The notes beneath the pieces are model-generated. The model was not told the DNA's origin and did not search any database. It saw nothing but the letters and a program-made list of their open reading frames with translations. DNA of 54,412 nt, from NCBI GenBank assembly GCA_035634255.1, contig DASQDI010000046.1, forward strand, positions 1 through 54,412. The letters run 5' to 3'. This document shows, piece after piece, positions 35,646-44,241 of this stretch. The translations under genes and the position numbers were made by a program. Positions within the stretch are counted from its first letter, which is position 1; every line of letters starts with the position of its first letter. Source of the DNA: DATLMR01 sp035634255 (GTDB lineage Bacteria > Acidobacteriota > Blastocatellia > UBA7656).

Positions 35646-36383
35646 ATGGAAACAAAACTTGAAAAAGAAGTACGCTTCCTGAAGATCTACGCCGTCGTCG
35701 CCACGCTTTGCTGCGCGGTGTTTTCCCTTTCGGCTTTCACCATACAGAACAAAAAGCAGAAGTTTGAGGAGATCGATGTCGAGCGCATCAACATCGTGGA
35801 AAAGGATGGCAAGCTCAGAATGGTGATCTCTAACCAGGAGCGCCAGCATCCCGGTATCGTTAACGGGAAAATCATCGAGCGGAAGGGGCCGCGCTCGCCG
35901 GGAATGATTTTCTTCAACCACCTGGGCGACGAAATGGGCGGTTTGATTTTCGGCGATAATGGGGGCAACGGGCATGCAGGCTCGCTGACCTGGGACAAAG
36001 TGAGGAACGACCAGACGATGGGCTTCAGGTATCTGGAAAGCGACAACGGAACTTACCAGTCCGGCCTGGAGATGTGGCAACAGCCCAATATTCCGTCCGA
36101 TGTGATGTTAGCCAAATACGAAAGCGCAAGTAAAATAGCGGACGAAGCAAAGCGCAAAGCCGCTATTCAGGCGCTGATTGATAACAACGAGTTAACAACG
36201 AACCGGCTTTTCTTAGGTAAGCGACGCGATAATTCGACAATGCTGTTAATGTGCGACGTCAAGGGGAGGCCGCGAATCAGGATGCAAGTCGCGCCGGACG
36301 GCACGCCCAGGCTTGAGTTTCTGGACGAAGCGGGTAAGGTCATTTATGTCTTACCCGAAGAGAACAGAGCCGGCAAAAAATGA
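35646..36383 (+). CDS. Single-pass membrane-anchored protein of unknown function
   Basis: A 245-residue protein with a short cytoplasmic start, one TM (FLKIYAVVATLCCAVFSLSA) and a soluble beta-rich domain that opens EEIDVERINIVEKDGKLRMV. Repeated strands of the form RIN(I/L)VEKDGK, FLGKRRDNSTMLLMCDVKGR and EFLDEAGKVIY look like blades or beta-helix turns. GAGGG lies before ATG 35646; a longer frame to 35427 lacks a site. It is followed directly by an attC-like palindrome, so it may be an integron-cassette gene. No enzymatic motif seen. Confidence 0.75.
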   Translation: METKLEKEVRFLKIYAVVATLCCAVFSLSAFTIQNKKQKFEEIDVERINIVEKDGKLRMVISNQERQHPGIVNGKIIERKGPRSPGMIFFNHLGDEMGGLIFGDNGGNGHAGSLTWDKVRNDQTMGFRYLESDNGTYQSGLEMWQQPNIPSDVMLAKYESASKIADEAKRKAAIQALIDNNELTTNRLFLGKRRDNSTMLLMCDVKGRPRIRMQVAPDGTPRLEFLDEAGKVIYVLPEENRAGKK

Positions 36384-36408
36384 CGGGTGAGTGCCGACAT
36401 CAGCTGCC

Positions 36409-36500
36409 GCCGAACAAGGCGTTGCACCGGAGCCGCGCAGGGGACTTTGTATGATCCCCGAGTGTCGCGTGCGCGGCCCCGCCGATGAGCGCCGTTAGAT
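36409..36500 (+). repeat. attC-like site 1
   Basis: A 92-bp imperfect palindrome. The outer boxes are GCCGAAC (36409-36415, R''-like) and GTTAGAT (36494-36500, R'-like; consensus GTTRRRY). AAC pairs with GTT, GGCG with CGCC after two unpaired A's, and GCCGCGCA pairs perfectly with TGCGCGGC further in, leaving an AT-richer tip with GGGGA/TCCCC. This is the architecture of integron attC sites. It follows the 245-residue gene. Confidence 0.68.
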
Positions 36501-36631
36501 GATTGCAGTCGAAATGACGGGCTGTGATCGCAGTCAGCGGAATAGACGAGACATTGACTGATATTCTCTGATCACATAGAGTCTCAAAGCTATACCGCCT
36601 TTGAATTTGATACTCAATAAGGAGCGACTAC

Positions 36632-37000
36632 ATGGCCGGAGATCAAGACTCAACGCTTCCCGACGACATCCGGAAATCTACCGCCATCCATAACGTTAAA
36701 TCCGTCTCCGAGCAAACTGCCCTGCTTTCGAACCTGGCATACTCCAACCTTATCACCAACGTCAATCTTGCCCAGCAAAACGCCGTCTCACATCAGCAGG
36801 CGATGAATCAACTCCAAATCACCGTGACCGCCAAGGTTGTCAATCTGATAGCGAATCTTAGCCCCCTGGAAGCGGCGGCGGCGGTCAAGGTAGATACGGG
36901 CAACGATGTCGCAGAGATGATTGCCGAACTCAAAGCGGCTCTGGCATCTTTCTCTCCTTCGCCTGCCCCCGAACCTGATGGCAAGGCCGATGGCAAGTAG
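36632..37000 (+). CDS. RebB-like small protein 1
   Basis: A 122-residue protein. Its middle (LAYSNLITNVNLAQQNAVSHQ, then QLQITVTAKVVNLI) resembles RebB-type R-body or 'killing trait' proteins, which have a helix with LAQQNAVxxQQ. AAGGAG precedes the ATG at the right spacing. A second, related gene follows 32 bp later. R-body proteins assemble into extendable ribbons in some bacteria; other Reb genes are not present, so the R-body role is unproven. It lies between attC-like sites 1 and 2. Confidence 0.6.
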   Translation: MAGDQDSTLPDDIRKSTAIHNVKSVSEQTALLSNLAYSNLITNVNLAQQNAVSHQQAMNQLQITVTAKVVNLIANLSPLEAAAAVKVDTGNDVAEMIAELKAALASFSPSPAPEPDGKADGK

Positions 37001-37032
37001 TTTCAGCCTGAAAAACGAACAGGAGTACATAG

Positions 37033-37455
37033 ATGCCTGACGAACCCATACCACAGAACCCAGCGCGCCCGCGCGGTGACCTGCCGGAAGATGCAGCTGA
37101 GTCTATGGCAGGGTCCGACGCCTTCTCAACCGGAGAGCAGCCCGCGATGATTGCAAACCTCGCGTTGGCGAACAAGATCTTCAGCGCGAGCCTGGCCCAG
37201 CAAAACATGATCATAAATCAGCAGGCGGTCTTTCAGATCGAGCTTGCGGCTCTGGCAAAATGCATCCAGGTCCTTCTGGCTTTTAATGCGAGTGAGCCTG
37301 AGGCCATCGAGCAGCTCACCGCCCGCATGTTAGAGATGTTCAACCAGCTTCATGCGAAGGTCGAAGAGCGTTTGGTGGCCAGCCAAAAACAGATGAATGA
37401 GCTAATGGACGAAATGCGAGCGCACGCCATGGCAGGTGTGCCGGAGAAGCTGTAG
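37033..37455 (+). CDS. RebB-like small protein 2
   Basis: A 140-residue protein with a disordered, proline-rich N-terminus and a helical middle (IANLALANKIFSASLAQQNM, then INQQAVFQIELAALAKCIQV) that aligns in pattern with the preceding gene product: NLA..N.....LAQQN...NQQA.......A. The C-terminal half is a long charged helix, possibly a coiled coil. AGGAG precedes the ATG. Both genes appear to derive from one ancestor and are probably co-transcribed. Function inferred only from similarity to RebB. Confidence 0.55.
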   Translation: MPDEPIPQNPARPRGDLPEDAAESMAGSDAFSTGEQPAMIANLALANKIFSASLAQQNMIINQQAVFQIELAALAKCIQVLLAFNASEPEAIEQLTARMLEMFNQLHAKVEERLVASQKQMNELMDEMRAHAMAGVPEKL

Positions 37456-37516
37456 CATTCGCACGCATTGACTCAGGCTGATATTTCTAGCATTCTCCTT
37501 TGTGAAGGAAATAACT

Positions 37517-38494
37517 ATGAGCCCCCAATCACAGGCAGAAGAAACAGCGAACCGCGATATTTCCGTGCGCCCGCTTCGGGAGAGGGATTTATCCACGGCC
37601 GATCACATTATGCGGCTGGCTTTCGGCACATTCCTCGGCCTCCCGGACCCCGCGTCTTTTATGGGCGACGCCAGCTACGTGAGGACGCGCTGGAAGGCCG
37701 ACCCGGACGCCGCTTTCGCCGCCGAAATCGACAACGAATTAGTCGGCTCGAATTTCGCCTCTAACTGGGGCAGCGTGGGCTTCTTCGGGCCGCTGACGAT
37801 TCGCCCCGACCTGTGGGACAGGGGCGTCGGCAAGCGTTTGATGGAGCCTGTCATGGGGTGCTTCGACAGATGGCAAACGCGGCACGCCGGCCTTTTCACT
37901 TTCGCGCACAGTCAGAAGCATATCGGGCTGTATCAGAAGTTCGGGTTCCACCCGCGCTTTTTGACCGCCATCATGTCTAAGCCGGTCGGGCAGACAGGGC
38001 GCGCTTCCGCCTGGACAAAATTCTCCGACGCGCCAGCGGGCGAGCGGGCCGCGATCATGGAAGCCTGTCGCGAGTTGACCGACGCGATCTACGAGGGGCT
38101 TGATGTCGGGCAGGAAATTCGCGCCGTCGCCGACCAGCAGTTGGGCGACACTCTTCTCCTCTGGAACGAGGGCAAGCTGACGGGTCTGGCTGTCTGTCAC
38201 ATGGGTCCGGGGACGGAGGCCGGGGGCGGCGTGTGCTATGTCAAGTTCGGCGCGGCGCGTCCGGGCGCAGATGCGGAGCAGGATTTCGACCGCCTGCTCG
38301 ACGCCTGCGAAGAGATGGCTTCGTCACAAAGCCTGTCCCGACTCGCCGCCGGGGTCAATACGGCTCGTCAGGAGGCTTACCGCCAGATGATGGCGCGCGG
38401 CTTCCGTAATGACCTTTTAGGCGTAGCGATGGCCAGACCCAACGAAGAGGGGTATAACCGACCGGGCGTTTATCTGATCGACGATTGGCGTTAG
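37517..38494 (+). CDS. GNAT-family N-acetyltransferase
   Basis: A 325-residue protein. The N-terminal half is a GNAT domain with the acetyl-CoA loop IRPDLWDRGVGKRLMEPVM near residue 100 and the GLYQKFGF segment. The C-terminal half looks like a second, degenerate acyltransferase-like fold ending NRPGVYLIDDWR. GAAGG lies before ATG 37517; a GTG at 37502 is less likely. The acceptor is unknown. It is followed by attC-like site 2. Confidence 0.88.
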   Translation: MSPQSQAEETANRDISVRPLRERDLSTADHIMRLAFGTFLGLPDPASFMGDASYVRTRWKADPDAAFAAEIDNELVGSNFASNWGSVGFFGPLTIRPDLWDRGVGKRLMEPVMGCFDRWQTRHAGLFTFAHSQKHIGLYQKFGFHPRFLTAIMSKPVGQTGRASAWTKFSDAPAGERAAIMEACRELTDAIYEGLDVGQEIRAVADQQLGDTLLLWNEGKLTGLAVCHMGPGTEAGGGVCYVKFGAARPGADAEQDFDRLLDACEEMASSQSLSRLAAGVNTARQEAYRQMMARGFRNDLLGVAMARPNEEGYNRPGVYLIDDWR

Positions 38495-38526
38495 CGCCAG
38501 TAGAACCTTAAATCAAAGGCAGCTCC

Positions 38527-38615
38527 CGACAACCGCTTTCGGAACAAGCCGCGAAGCGAGTCCCGCATGTATCCCCCGGTGTTCGGCGCGGCCCCGCTCG
38601 ACCGAAGCCTTAGAC
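38527..38615 (+). repeat. attC-like site 2 (degenerate)
   Basis: An 89-bp imperfect palindrome. CGACAAC (38527-38533) is the R''-like box and CTTAGAC (38609-38615) the R'-like box, with C where the crossover G is expected. Inner arms GCTTTCGG and CCGAAGC pair with one bulged base, and CCGCG pairs with CGCGG. The G-to-C change would be expected to block recombination at this site. Confidence 0.6.
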
Positions 38616-38640
38616 GCATCCGCCTCTATGGAGGAAAAAC

Positions 38641-39162
38641 GTGGACACCATCCGTATTTTCACAGACCTTTTCCGTCATATGGAGTGGGCCGACGCGCTG
38701 ACCTGGCGCTCCGTACTGGAGAGCCCTTCGGCAATAAGCGATCAGACAATTCGAGAGCGCCTTCATCACATCCACCTCTGCCAGCAGGCATGGCTTCAGA
38801 TCTGGCTCGGGGAACCTGTTGACCCGCAGGCCGGAGCCTCCCTCGGCATAACCGCCCTCGCTTCCTGGGCCCGCGAATACCACGAGGGAGTAGGGCGGTA
38901 CCTGGAGAGTGTTCAGGAGTCAGACCTGGAGGGGCATATCGCCGTTCCGGGAATGAGTAAGGAATACTTACAGCCCAGCCTGTGGGAAACCCTTCTTCAG
39001 ATCGCCGCACACAGCACGTACCACCGAGGGCAAGTGAGCCTGCGGCTACGTGAGATGGGGGGCGAGCCGCCACAGACAGACTTCATCACGTGGGTTGTAC
39101 AGGGTAAGCCGAAGGCCGGATGGCCGAATGGGGCGGAACCGGAAGAGAAGCCGGAAAGCTAG
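38641..39162 (+). CDS. DinB-family protein (YfiT/DinB superfamily)
   Basis: A 173-residue four-helix-bundle protein. The metal-binding histidines are visible in RLHHIHLCQQAW and AAHSTYHRGQVSLRL, the latter being the family hallmark HxxxHRGQ. DinB-like proteins are putative metal-dependent, often thiol- or damage-related enzymes; the activity is unknown. GTG start with GGAGG upstream. It sits alone between attC-like sites 2 and 3, as expected of a gene cassette. Confidence 0.87.
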   Translation: MDTIRIFTDLFRHMEWADALTWRSVLESPSAISDQTIRERLHHIHLCQQAWLQIWLGEPVDPQAGASLGITALASWAREYHEGVGRYLESVQESDLEGHIAVPGMSKEYLQPSLWETLLQIAAHSTYHRGQVSLRLREMGGEPPQTDFITWVVQGKPKAGWPNGAEPEEKPES

Positions 39163-39187
39163 GGACAACCTGTCGCTCGCAGGCAGC

Positions 39188-39278
39188 CCCTAACAACTGC
39201 ATGTAGCAAAGGCCGCGGGGCGAGTCAGGCATGATCCCTCGGAGTTTATTCGCGGCCCCCTGATGCGCGACGTTATAC
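39188..39278 (+). repeat. attC-like site 3
   Basis: A 91-bp imperfect palindrome with outer boxes CCCTAAC (39188-39194) and GTTATAC (39272-39278). Inner arms GGCCGCG and CGCGGCC pair perfectly, and GCAT pairs with ATGC nearer the ends. The RYYYAAC/GTTRRRY layout is kept except for one R-to-T change in the right box. It follows the DinB gene directly. Confidence 0.63.
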
Positions 39279-39359
39279 GGCTCACACGAATCTGGAATGT
39301 ATTAATATCGGATTCCGTCTACTGTTCATGAGTCACAATTCCCGAAAGGAGAATTCATT

Positions 39360-40010
39360 ATGAGCTTCCCTACGCCTGCGCCGACTTTAAAGTCGGAGAG
39401 CATCGGCAATATACTGATAGCGTTTCTCTGGACCGGCCTCGGCGTTTCCGTTTTATCTCTTCTCTTCTCTCTGTCTGAATTTCTAGCGCCGGACTTTTAT
39501 ACCCAGCTCGCAATCCTTGACGCCGTTAACGTATTAATTCAGGCACTCATTACAGTAATCACTATTATCCTGTTTCTCGTATGGATGTACCAGCTGCATG
39601 CCGATCTGAAAGTCCTGTTCAACCCTTACCCCGTCAGCTCGGGAGAGGCGATGGCTCAACTTATCATCCCTTTCTATAACCTGTGGGGAATTTGGAACGT
39701 ATTTGCCACCCTCGCGGACCGCTTGAAATCCAAAGGCGGGCAGCTGGCAGGCGCAGGATCGGCTCTAAGGTTCTGGCTCCCGCTGCTGTACGTAGCGGGG
39801 ATAGCTTCCCGAATACTGAACCGCATCGTCTTAAATCAGAGTTTAATGGATGCCGAGCAGGGCGCATCCACGACTCTGATTCTGGTCACCGTCGGGGTAG
39901 ACCTGTTTTTATCGATCATCTGGCTACAGATGGCGCGGATAATTGTCGAAGCGGTAAAGCGAGGGGCCGGAAGCAGGGAGATGGGGATGGCCGTCGGGGC
40001 GGAATGGTGA
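39360..40010 (+). CDS. DUF4328-family membrane protein
   Basis: A 216-residue protein with four or five helices (FLWTGLGVSVLSLLFSLSEF; LIQALITVITIILFLVWMYQ; LPLLYVAGIASRIL; LILVTVGVDLFLSIIWLQ). The conserved DUF4328 segment is MAQLIIPFYNLWGIWNV, a P-F-Y/W-N motif found in this family. Function unknown. GAAAGGAG lies before the ATG. It is the last gene after attC-like site 3; no fourth site was found after its stop in the 267-bp gap. Confidence 0.82.
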   Translation: MSFPTPAPTLKSESIGNILIAFLWTGLGVSVLSLLFSLSEFLAPDFYTQLAILDAVNVLIQALITVITIILFLVWMYQLHADLKVLFNPYPVSSGEAMAQLIIPFYNLWGIWNVFATLADRLKSKGGQLAGAGSALRFWLPLLYVAGIASRILNRIVLNQSLMDAEQGASTTLILVTVGVDLFLSIIWLQMARIIVEAVKRGAGSREMGMAVGAEW

Positions 40011-40277
40011 ACGAAAAATCTCTTCAAGGCCTTGCCCTTCGCTGCGTTACGATTTAAGGCGCACTTGACACGGGGCGTCCCGCGAAAGGAGAATATTTTT
40101 CTTGGTTAAGGGTCGGTTACAACTCTGAATGTGACGGGATCATCCCAGTCTTGTGAAGACGGGCGAGCCTTTTCGGTTACGCGGGATTGAATCCCGTAAG
40201 AGTCTCTAAATTTTTTGCACACAGCACGGGCCGTTCAGCGTTGAAGTATCAGACCTGACGGCCCGATTGATTTCAGA

Positions 40278-42002
40278 ATGAATATAAGACTTATATCAGC
40301 GATCATCCTCACCCTGGCCCTCTGGGCCGGCGCGCGCGCCTCGGGGCCGCCCGCGTCGTCCACCATAGTCGCCATGCCATTCGAGAACGTGTCCGGGAGG
40401 CCGGAGTACAACTGGATCGGCGAAAGCTTCGCCGCGACCCTCGCCGACCTGCTCGATAAACCGAGCCTCGTCGCCATCAGGTCCGACGAGCGCAACGTCG
40501 CCTACAAGCAGGAGGGGCTGCCCCCTTCGGCCATCCTGACGCGGGCGACCATGATAAAGATCGCGGAGCGGGCCGGGGCGAACCTCGTCGTCATGGGCAC
40601 CTACCGGATCACCATCGAAGATGCGAAGGCCGAGCAGGCTGAGGCCGCGGGCCAGGTCGCCGCCCCCGTAGCCAGCGCGGACGACAAAAGCGGCAGGAGG
40701 ATTACGATAACCGCGCGGCTCATCGACATCCGCGAAGGCCGGCAGGTGGGCCGGGAATTTACCCTCGGGGGGAACCTGCTGGAGCTTCAGAAGCTACAGG
40801 GCGAAGTAGCCTACGAAATCCTGAACAGGCACAACGCTAATCACCCGTTCTCGCGCGATCAACTCGTGGCGCAGGCGACCCAGGCTCCCATCGGGGCTTA
40901 CGAGAATTTCATCAAAGGCATGCTCACCCGCGACCGCGACGCCCGCATCGAGTTTCTCGGGCGTGCCATCAAGGAGTTTTCGGATAAGACCTCGCGCCAG
41001 TACGCGCCGGCGGTGTTCGAGCTCGGGAAGGTCTATTTCGACAGCGGGGATTACAAGGAAGCCCTGCGCCTTCTGGAATCGGTGGACCCGAAAGACTCGC
41101 GTTATGACGAGGCGCAGTTTTACGTGGGCGTGGCGCGCGACGCCTCCGGGCAGACGGACAAGGCGCTTGAGTCGCTCAGGCAGCTCGCGCCTCAACTGCC
41201 GCTCTACGAAGTCTACAACAACGTGGGCGTGCTGCTGATCAAGAAGAAGCAGTACGCGGAAGCGATTGAAAACTTGAAGCCCGCCGCCGACGCCGCGCCC
41301 CGCGACACCGACACGCTATTCAACCTCGGCTACGCCTACTTTCTCGCCAAAGATTATGCGAACGCGGCCGCCCTGCTCAGGAAAGGGATCGAGCGGCGGC
41401 CCTCGGACGGCGAAGCCTTCTACCTGCTGAGCAAGGCGCTCGCGGCCACGCAGGATCAGGCGGGCGCTACCGAGGCGGCCAATCAGGCCAAGAAGCTGCT
41501 CACCTCTTTCGCCCAGTGGGAGACGAAAGGCGTCCCCAACATCGCCCGGATGAAGACGGCCTTCAGCAAGGCCAACTACTACCGCTACAAGCGCGACCAG
41601 GACGAGAGGGTTTCGGCCCAGAGCGCGGGCGGGGCCCAGACGCTGCAGACGGACCAGATGCTTGAGAGCGCGCGGAATGCTTTCTTCGCGGGCCGCGATG
41701 AAGAGGCCCTCGTCACGCTCCGCAAGCTGCTGGAGACCGCCCCGCAGAGCCATGAAGCGCACTTCCTGATGGGCCGCGTGCACGAGCGGCGCGGCGAATT
41801 CGACCGCGCCATCAACGCGCTCAAAGCCGCGGTCTTCTGGAACCCCAGGCTGGTCCCGGCGCACGTGCTTCTCGGCAGAATCTCGGTCCTCAAAAACGAC
41901 TGCGCCGGGGCCGCCGCGTCGCTCAACAAGGCGCTCCAGATCGACTCCGCGGACCAGGACGCGCAGGCGCTCAACCGGCTCGTCGAGCAGAAATGCAAAT
42001 AG
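40278..42002 (+). CDS. Exported CsgG/TolB-N-like protein with TPR repeats
   Basis: A 574-residue protein. A signal peptide (LISAIILTLALWAGARA) is followed by a domain like CsgG/FlgO (VAMPFENVSGRPEYNWIGES, GANLVVMGTYRI, ITARLIDIREGRQVGREF) at residues ~30-180. About eight TPR-like motifs follow, including FELGKVYFDSGDYKEALRLL, FNLGYAYFLAKDYANAAALL and HFLMGRVHERRGEFDRAINA. Such proteins are common in Acidobacteriota envelopes and may assemble periplasmic complexes. The 267-bp gap before it contains a CGGG..CCCG inverted repeat but no gene. Confidence 0.85.
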   Translation: MNIRLISAIILTLALWAGARASGPPASSTIVAMPFENVSGRPEYNWIGESFAATLADLLDKPSLVAIRSDERNVAYKQEGLPPSAILTRATMIKIAERAGANLVVMGTYRITIEDAKAEQAEAAGQVAAPVASADDKSGRRITITARLIDIREGRQVGREFTLGGNLLELQKLQGEVAYEILNRHNANHPFSRDQLVAQATQAPIGAYENFIKGMLTRDRDARIEFLGRAIKEFSDKTSRQYAPAVFELGKVYFDSGDYKEALRLLESVDPKDSRYDEAQFYVGVARDASGQTDKALESLRQLAPQLPLYEVYNNVGVLLIKKKQYAEAIENLKPAADAAPRDTDTLFNLGYAYFLAKDYANAAALLRKGIERRPSDGEAFYLLSKALAATQDQAGATEAANQAKKLLTSFAQWETKGVPNIARMKTAFSKANYYRYKRDQDERVSAQSAGGAQTLQTDQMLESARNAFFAGRDEEALVTLRKLLETAPQSHEAHFLMGRVHERRGEFDRAINALKAAVFWNPRLVPAHVLLGRISVLKNDCAGAAASLNKALQIDSADQDAQALNRLVEQKCK

Positions 42003-42107
42003 GCCCCCCGGCCCCCGCCCCTCCGCCGCCCTCGTTGAGCCCCGGCATTCCTTTGTGATAACTTCTTGATTCCCGCATTTAATCTTCTTGGTGAACGGAG
42101 GGACGGG

Positions 42108-44057
42108 ATGTCGCAGTCCAGCATTGATTCGGTCTTGAAAGAAAGCAGGGTCTTCGAGCCGCCCGAGGAGTTCAGCCGAAGCGCGCACATAAAAAGCTCG
42201 GCCGATTACGAGCGCATCTATCGGGAGGCGCAGGACGACCCCGAAAAATTCTGGGGCGACGTGGCGAAAGAGCTGCACTGGTTTAAGCCGTGGGACAAGG
42301 TGCTCGAATGGGAAGTCCCGTGGGCGAAATGGTTCGTGGGGGGCCAGATCAACATCTCTTACAACTGCCTCGACCGCCACGTGGAGACTTGGCGCAGGAA
42401 CAAGGCGGCCATAATCTGGGAAGGCGAGCCGGGCGACATCCGCACCTACACCTACCAGCAACTCCTGCTGGAAGTCTCGAAATTCGCGAACGTCCTGAAA
42501 TCCCTCGGCGTAAAGAAGGGCGACCGCGTGGCGATTTACATGGGCATGACCCCCGAGTTGCCCATCGCCATGCTGGCCTGCGCGCGCATCGGCGCGACCC
42601 ACTCGATAGTCTTCGGGGGGTTCTCGGCGGCGGCCCTGGTCGACCGCATCAATGACGCGCAGGCCACGGCCGTCATCACCCAGGACGGGCTCTACCGCCG
42701 CGGCGCTGAGATCCGGCTCAAGGCCGCCGTCGACGAGGCGCTCGAATCCTGCCCCTCGGTCGGAAGCGTCGTCGTCTACAAACGGACCGGCTCTGAAGTT
42801 GAGATGCGGGGAGGCCGCGACCACTGGTGGCACGAACTGATGGAAGGCGCTTCGGATGAGTGCGCGGCGGAGCCGCTCGATTCCGAGCACCCGCTCTACA
42901 TCCTCTACACTTCCGGCAGCACGGGCAAGCCTAAGGGGGTGCTCCACACGACCGGCGGCTACTCGGTCGGCACCTACCTCACGACGAAGTGGGTCTTCGA
43001 CCTCAGGGACGAGGACGTCTACTGGTGCACGGCGGACATCGGCTGGGTGACCGGGCACAGCTACATCGTCTACGGGCCTCTGCAAAACGGCGCGACCGTG
43101 CTCATGTACGAAGGCGCGCCCAACCACCCGGAGCCCGACCGCTTCTGGCGGATCATCGAGCGCCATAAGGTCAACATCTTCTACACGGCCCCCACGGCCA
43201 TCCGCGCTTTCATGAAGTGGGGGGAGCAGTACCCGCGCAAGTACGAGATGAAGAGCCTCCGGCTGCTCGGCTCCGTCGGGGAGCCGATCAACCCCGAGGC
43301 GTGGATGTGGTACCGCGAGGTGATAGGCCGCGCGCGGTGCCCCATCGTGGACACGTGGTGGCAGACCGAGACCGGGATGATCATGATCGCCCCGCTCCCC
43401 GGCGCGACGGCGACCACGCCCGGCTCGGCGACCAGGCCCTTCCCCGGAATCCAGGCCGATGTCGTGACGAGGGACGGCCAGCCCGTCCCCCCCGGCGCGG
43501 GCGGGTTCCTCGTCATCAAGCAGCCCTGGCCTTCGATGCTCCGCACCATCTACGGCGACCCCGACCGCTACGTCCAGCAGTATTGGTCGGAAATACCGGG
43601 CGTCTACTTCGCCGGGGACGGCGCTAGGAAAGACGAGAAAGGGTACTTCTGGATTCTCGGCCGCGTGGACGACGTTATCAACGTCTCCGGGCACAGGCTG
43701 AGCACGATGGAGGTGGAATCGGCTCTGGTGGCCCATCCTATGGTGGCGGAGGCCGCGGTCGTGGCCCGGCCCGACGAGGTGAAGGGGCAGGCCATCTCCG
43801 CCTTCGTCACCCTCGAATCGGGGCACGCGCCTTCGGACGGTCTCAAAGAAGAGCTGCGGGCATGGGTGACTAAAGAGATCGGGTCGCTGGCCCGGCCCGA
43901 CGACATTCGCTTCGCCGACGCCCTCCCGAAGACGCGGAGCGGGAAGATCATGCGCAGGCTGCTGCGCGACATCGCAACCGGCAGCGAAGTCCGGGGAGAC
44001 GTTACGACGCTTGAGGACTTCTCGGTGCTCTCCCGGCTCAGGGAGGAAGAGGAGTAG
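42108..44057 (+). CDS. acs: Acetyl-CoA synthetase
   Basis: A 649-residue AMP-forming ligase converting acetate, ATP and CoA to acetyl-CoA. The P-loop-like motif is YTSGSTGKPKGVLHTTGG, the adenylate site VDTWWQTETG, the C-terminal hinge GRVDDVINVSGHRLST, and the acetylatable lysine lies in PKTRSGKIMRR. Length matches Acs. CGGAGGG lies before ATG 42108; a longer frame to 42066 has no site. Acs is often regulated by lysine acetylation; no acetyltransferase or deacetylase gene is adjacent. Confidence 0.97.
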   Translation: MSQSSIDSVLKESRVFEPPEEFSRSAHIKSSADYERIYREAQDDPEKFWGDVAKELHWFKPWDKVLEWEVPWAKWFVGGQINISYNCLDRHVETWRRNKAAIIWEGEPGDIRTYTYQQLLLEVSKFANVLKSLGVKKGDRVAIYMGMTPELPIAMLACARIGATHSIVFGGFSAAALVDRINDAQATAVITQDGLYRRGAEIRLKAAVDEALESCPSVGSVVVYKRTGSEVEMRGGRDHWWHELMEGASDECAAEPLDSEHPLYILYTSGSTGKPKGVLHTTGGYSVGTYLTTKWVFDLRDEDVYWCTADIGWVTGHSYIVYGPLQNGATVLMYEGAPNHPEPDRFWRIIERHKVNIFYTAPTAIRAFMKWGEQYPRKYEMKSLRLLGSVGEPINPEAWMWYREVIGRARCPIVDTWWQTETGMIMIAPLPGATATTPGSATRPFPGIQADVVTRDGQPVPPGAGGFLVIKQPWPSMLRTIYGDPDRYVQQYWSEIPGVYFAGDGARKDEKGYFWILGRVDDVINVSGHRLSTMEVESALVAHPMVAEAAVVARPDEVKGQAISAFVTLESGHAPSDGLKEELRAWVTKEIGSLARPDDIRFADALPKTRSGKIMRRLLRDIATGSEVRGDVTTLEDFSVLSRLREEEE

Positions 44058-44060
44058 GCG

Positions 44061-44235
44061 TCAGGGGCCAGGGGTCAGCGAACAGGATTCAGGGTAAGAA
44101 AAGGATTCAACGGAGAGAGTTTGAAATCATTAACGGGGCCAGGGGCCAGGGCGGTAAAGAGATTCTAGTAAGAGAATTTCTTATCTTCCCTAAACTCCAG
44201 CCCCCGGCCCCTGACCACTGGCCCCTGCCCCTGCT
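44061..44235. repeat. GGGGCCAGGGG-type intergenic repeats
   Basis: The region between acs and the phosphatase gene holds AGGGGCCAGGGGTCAG near 44063, GGGGCCAGGGGCCAGGG near 44135, and the inverse forms GGCCCCTGACC and GGCCCCTGCCCC near 44206-44230. The direct and inverse copies can pair into a long hairpin. No gene is present. This looks like a dispersed intergenic palindromic repeat; its distribution in the genome cannot be judged here. Confidence 0.7.
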
Positions 44236-44241
44236 AATTTC

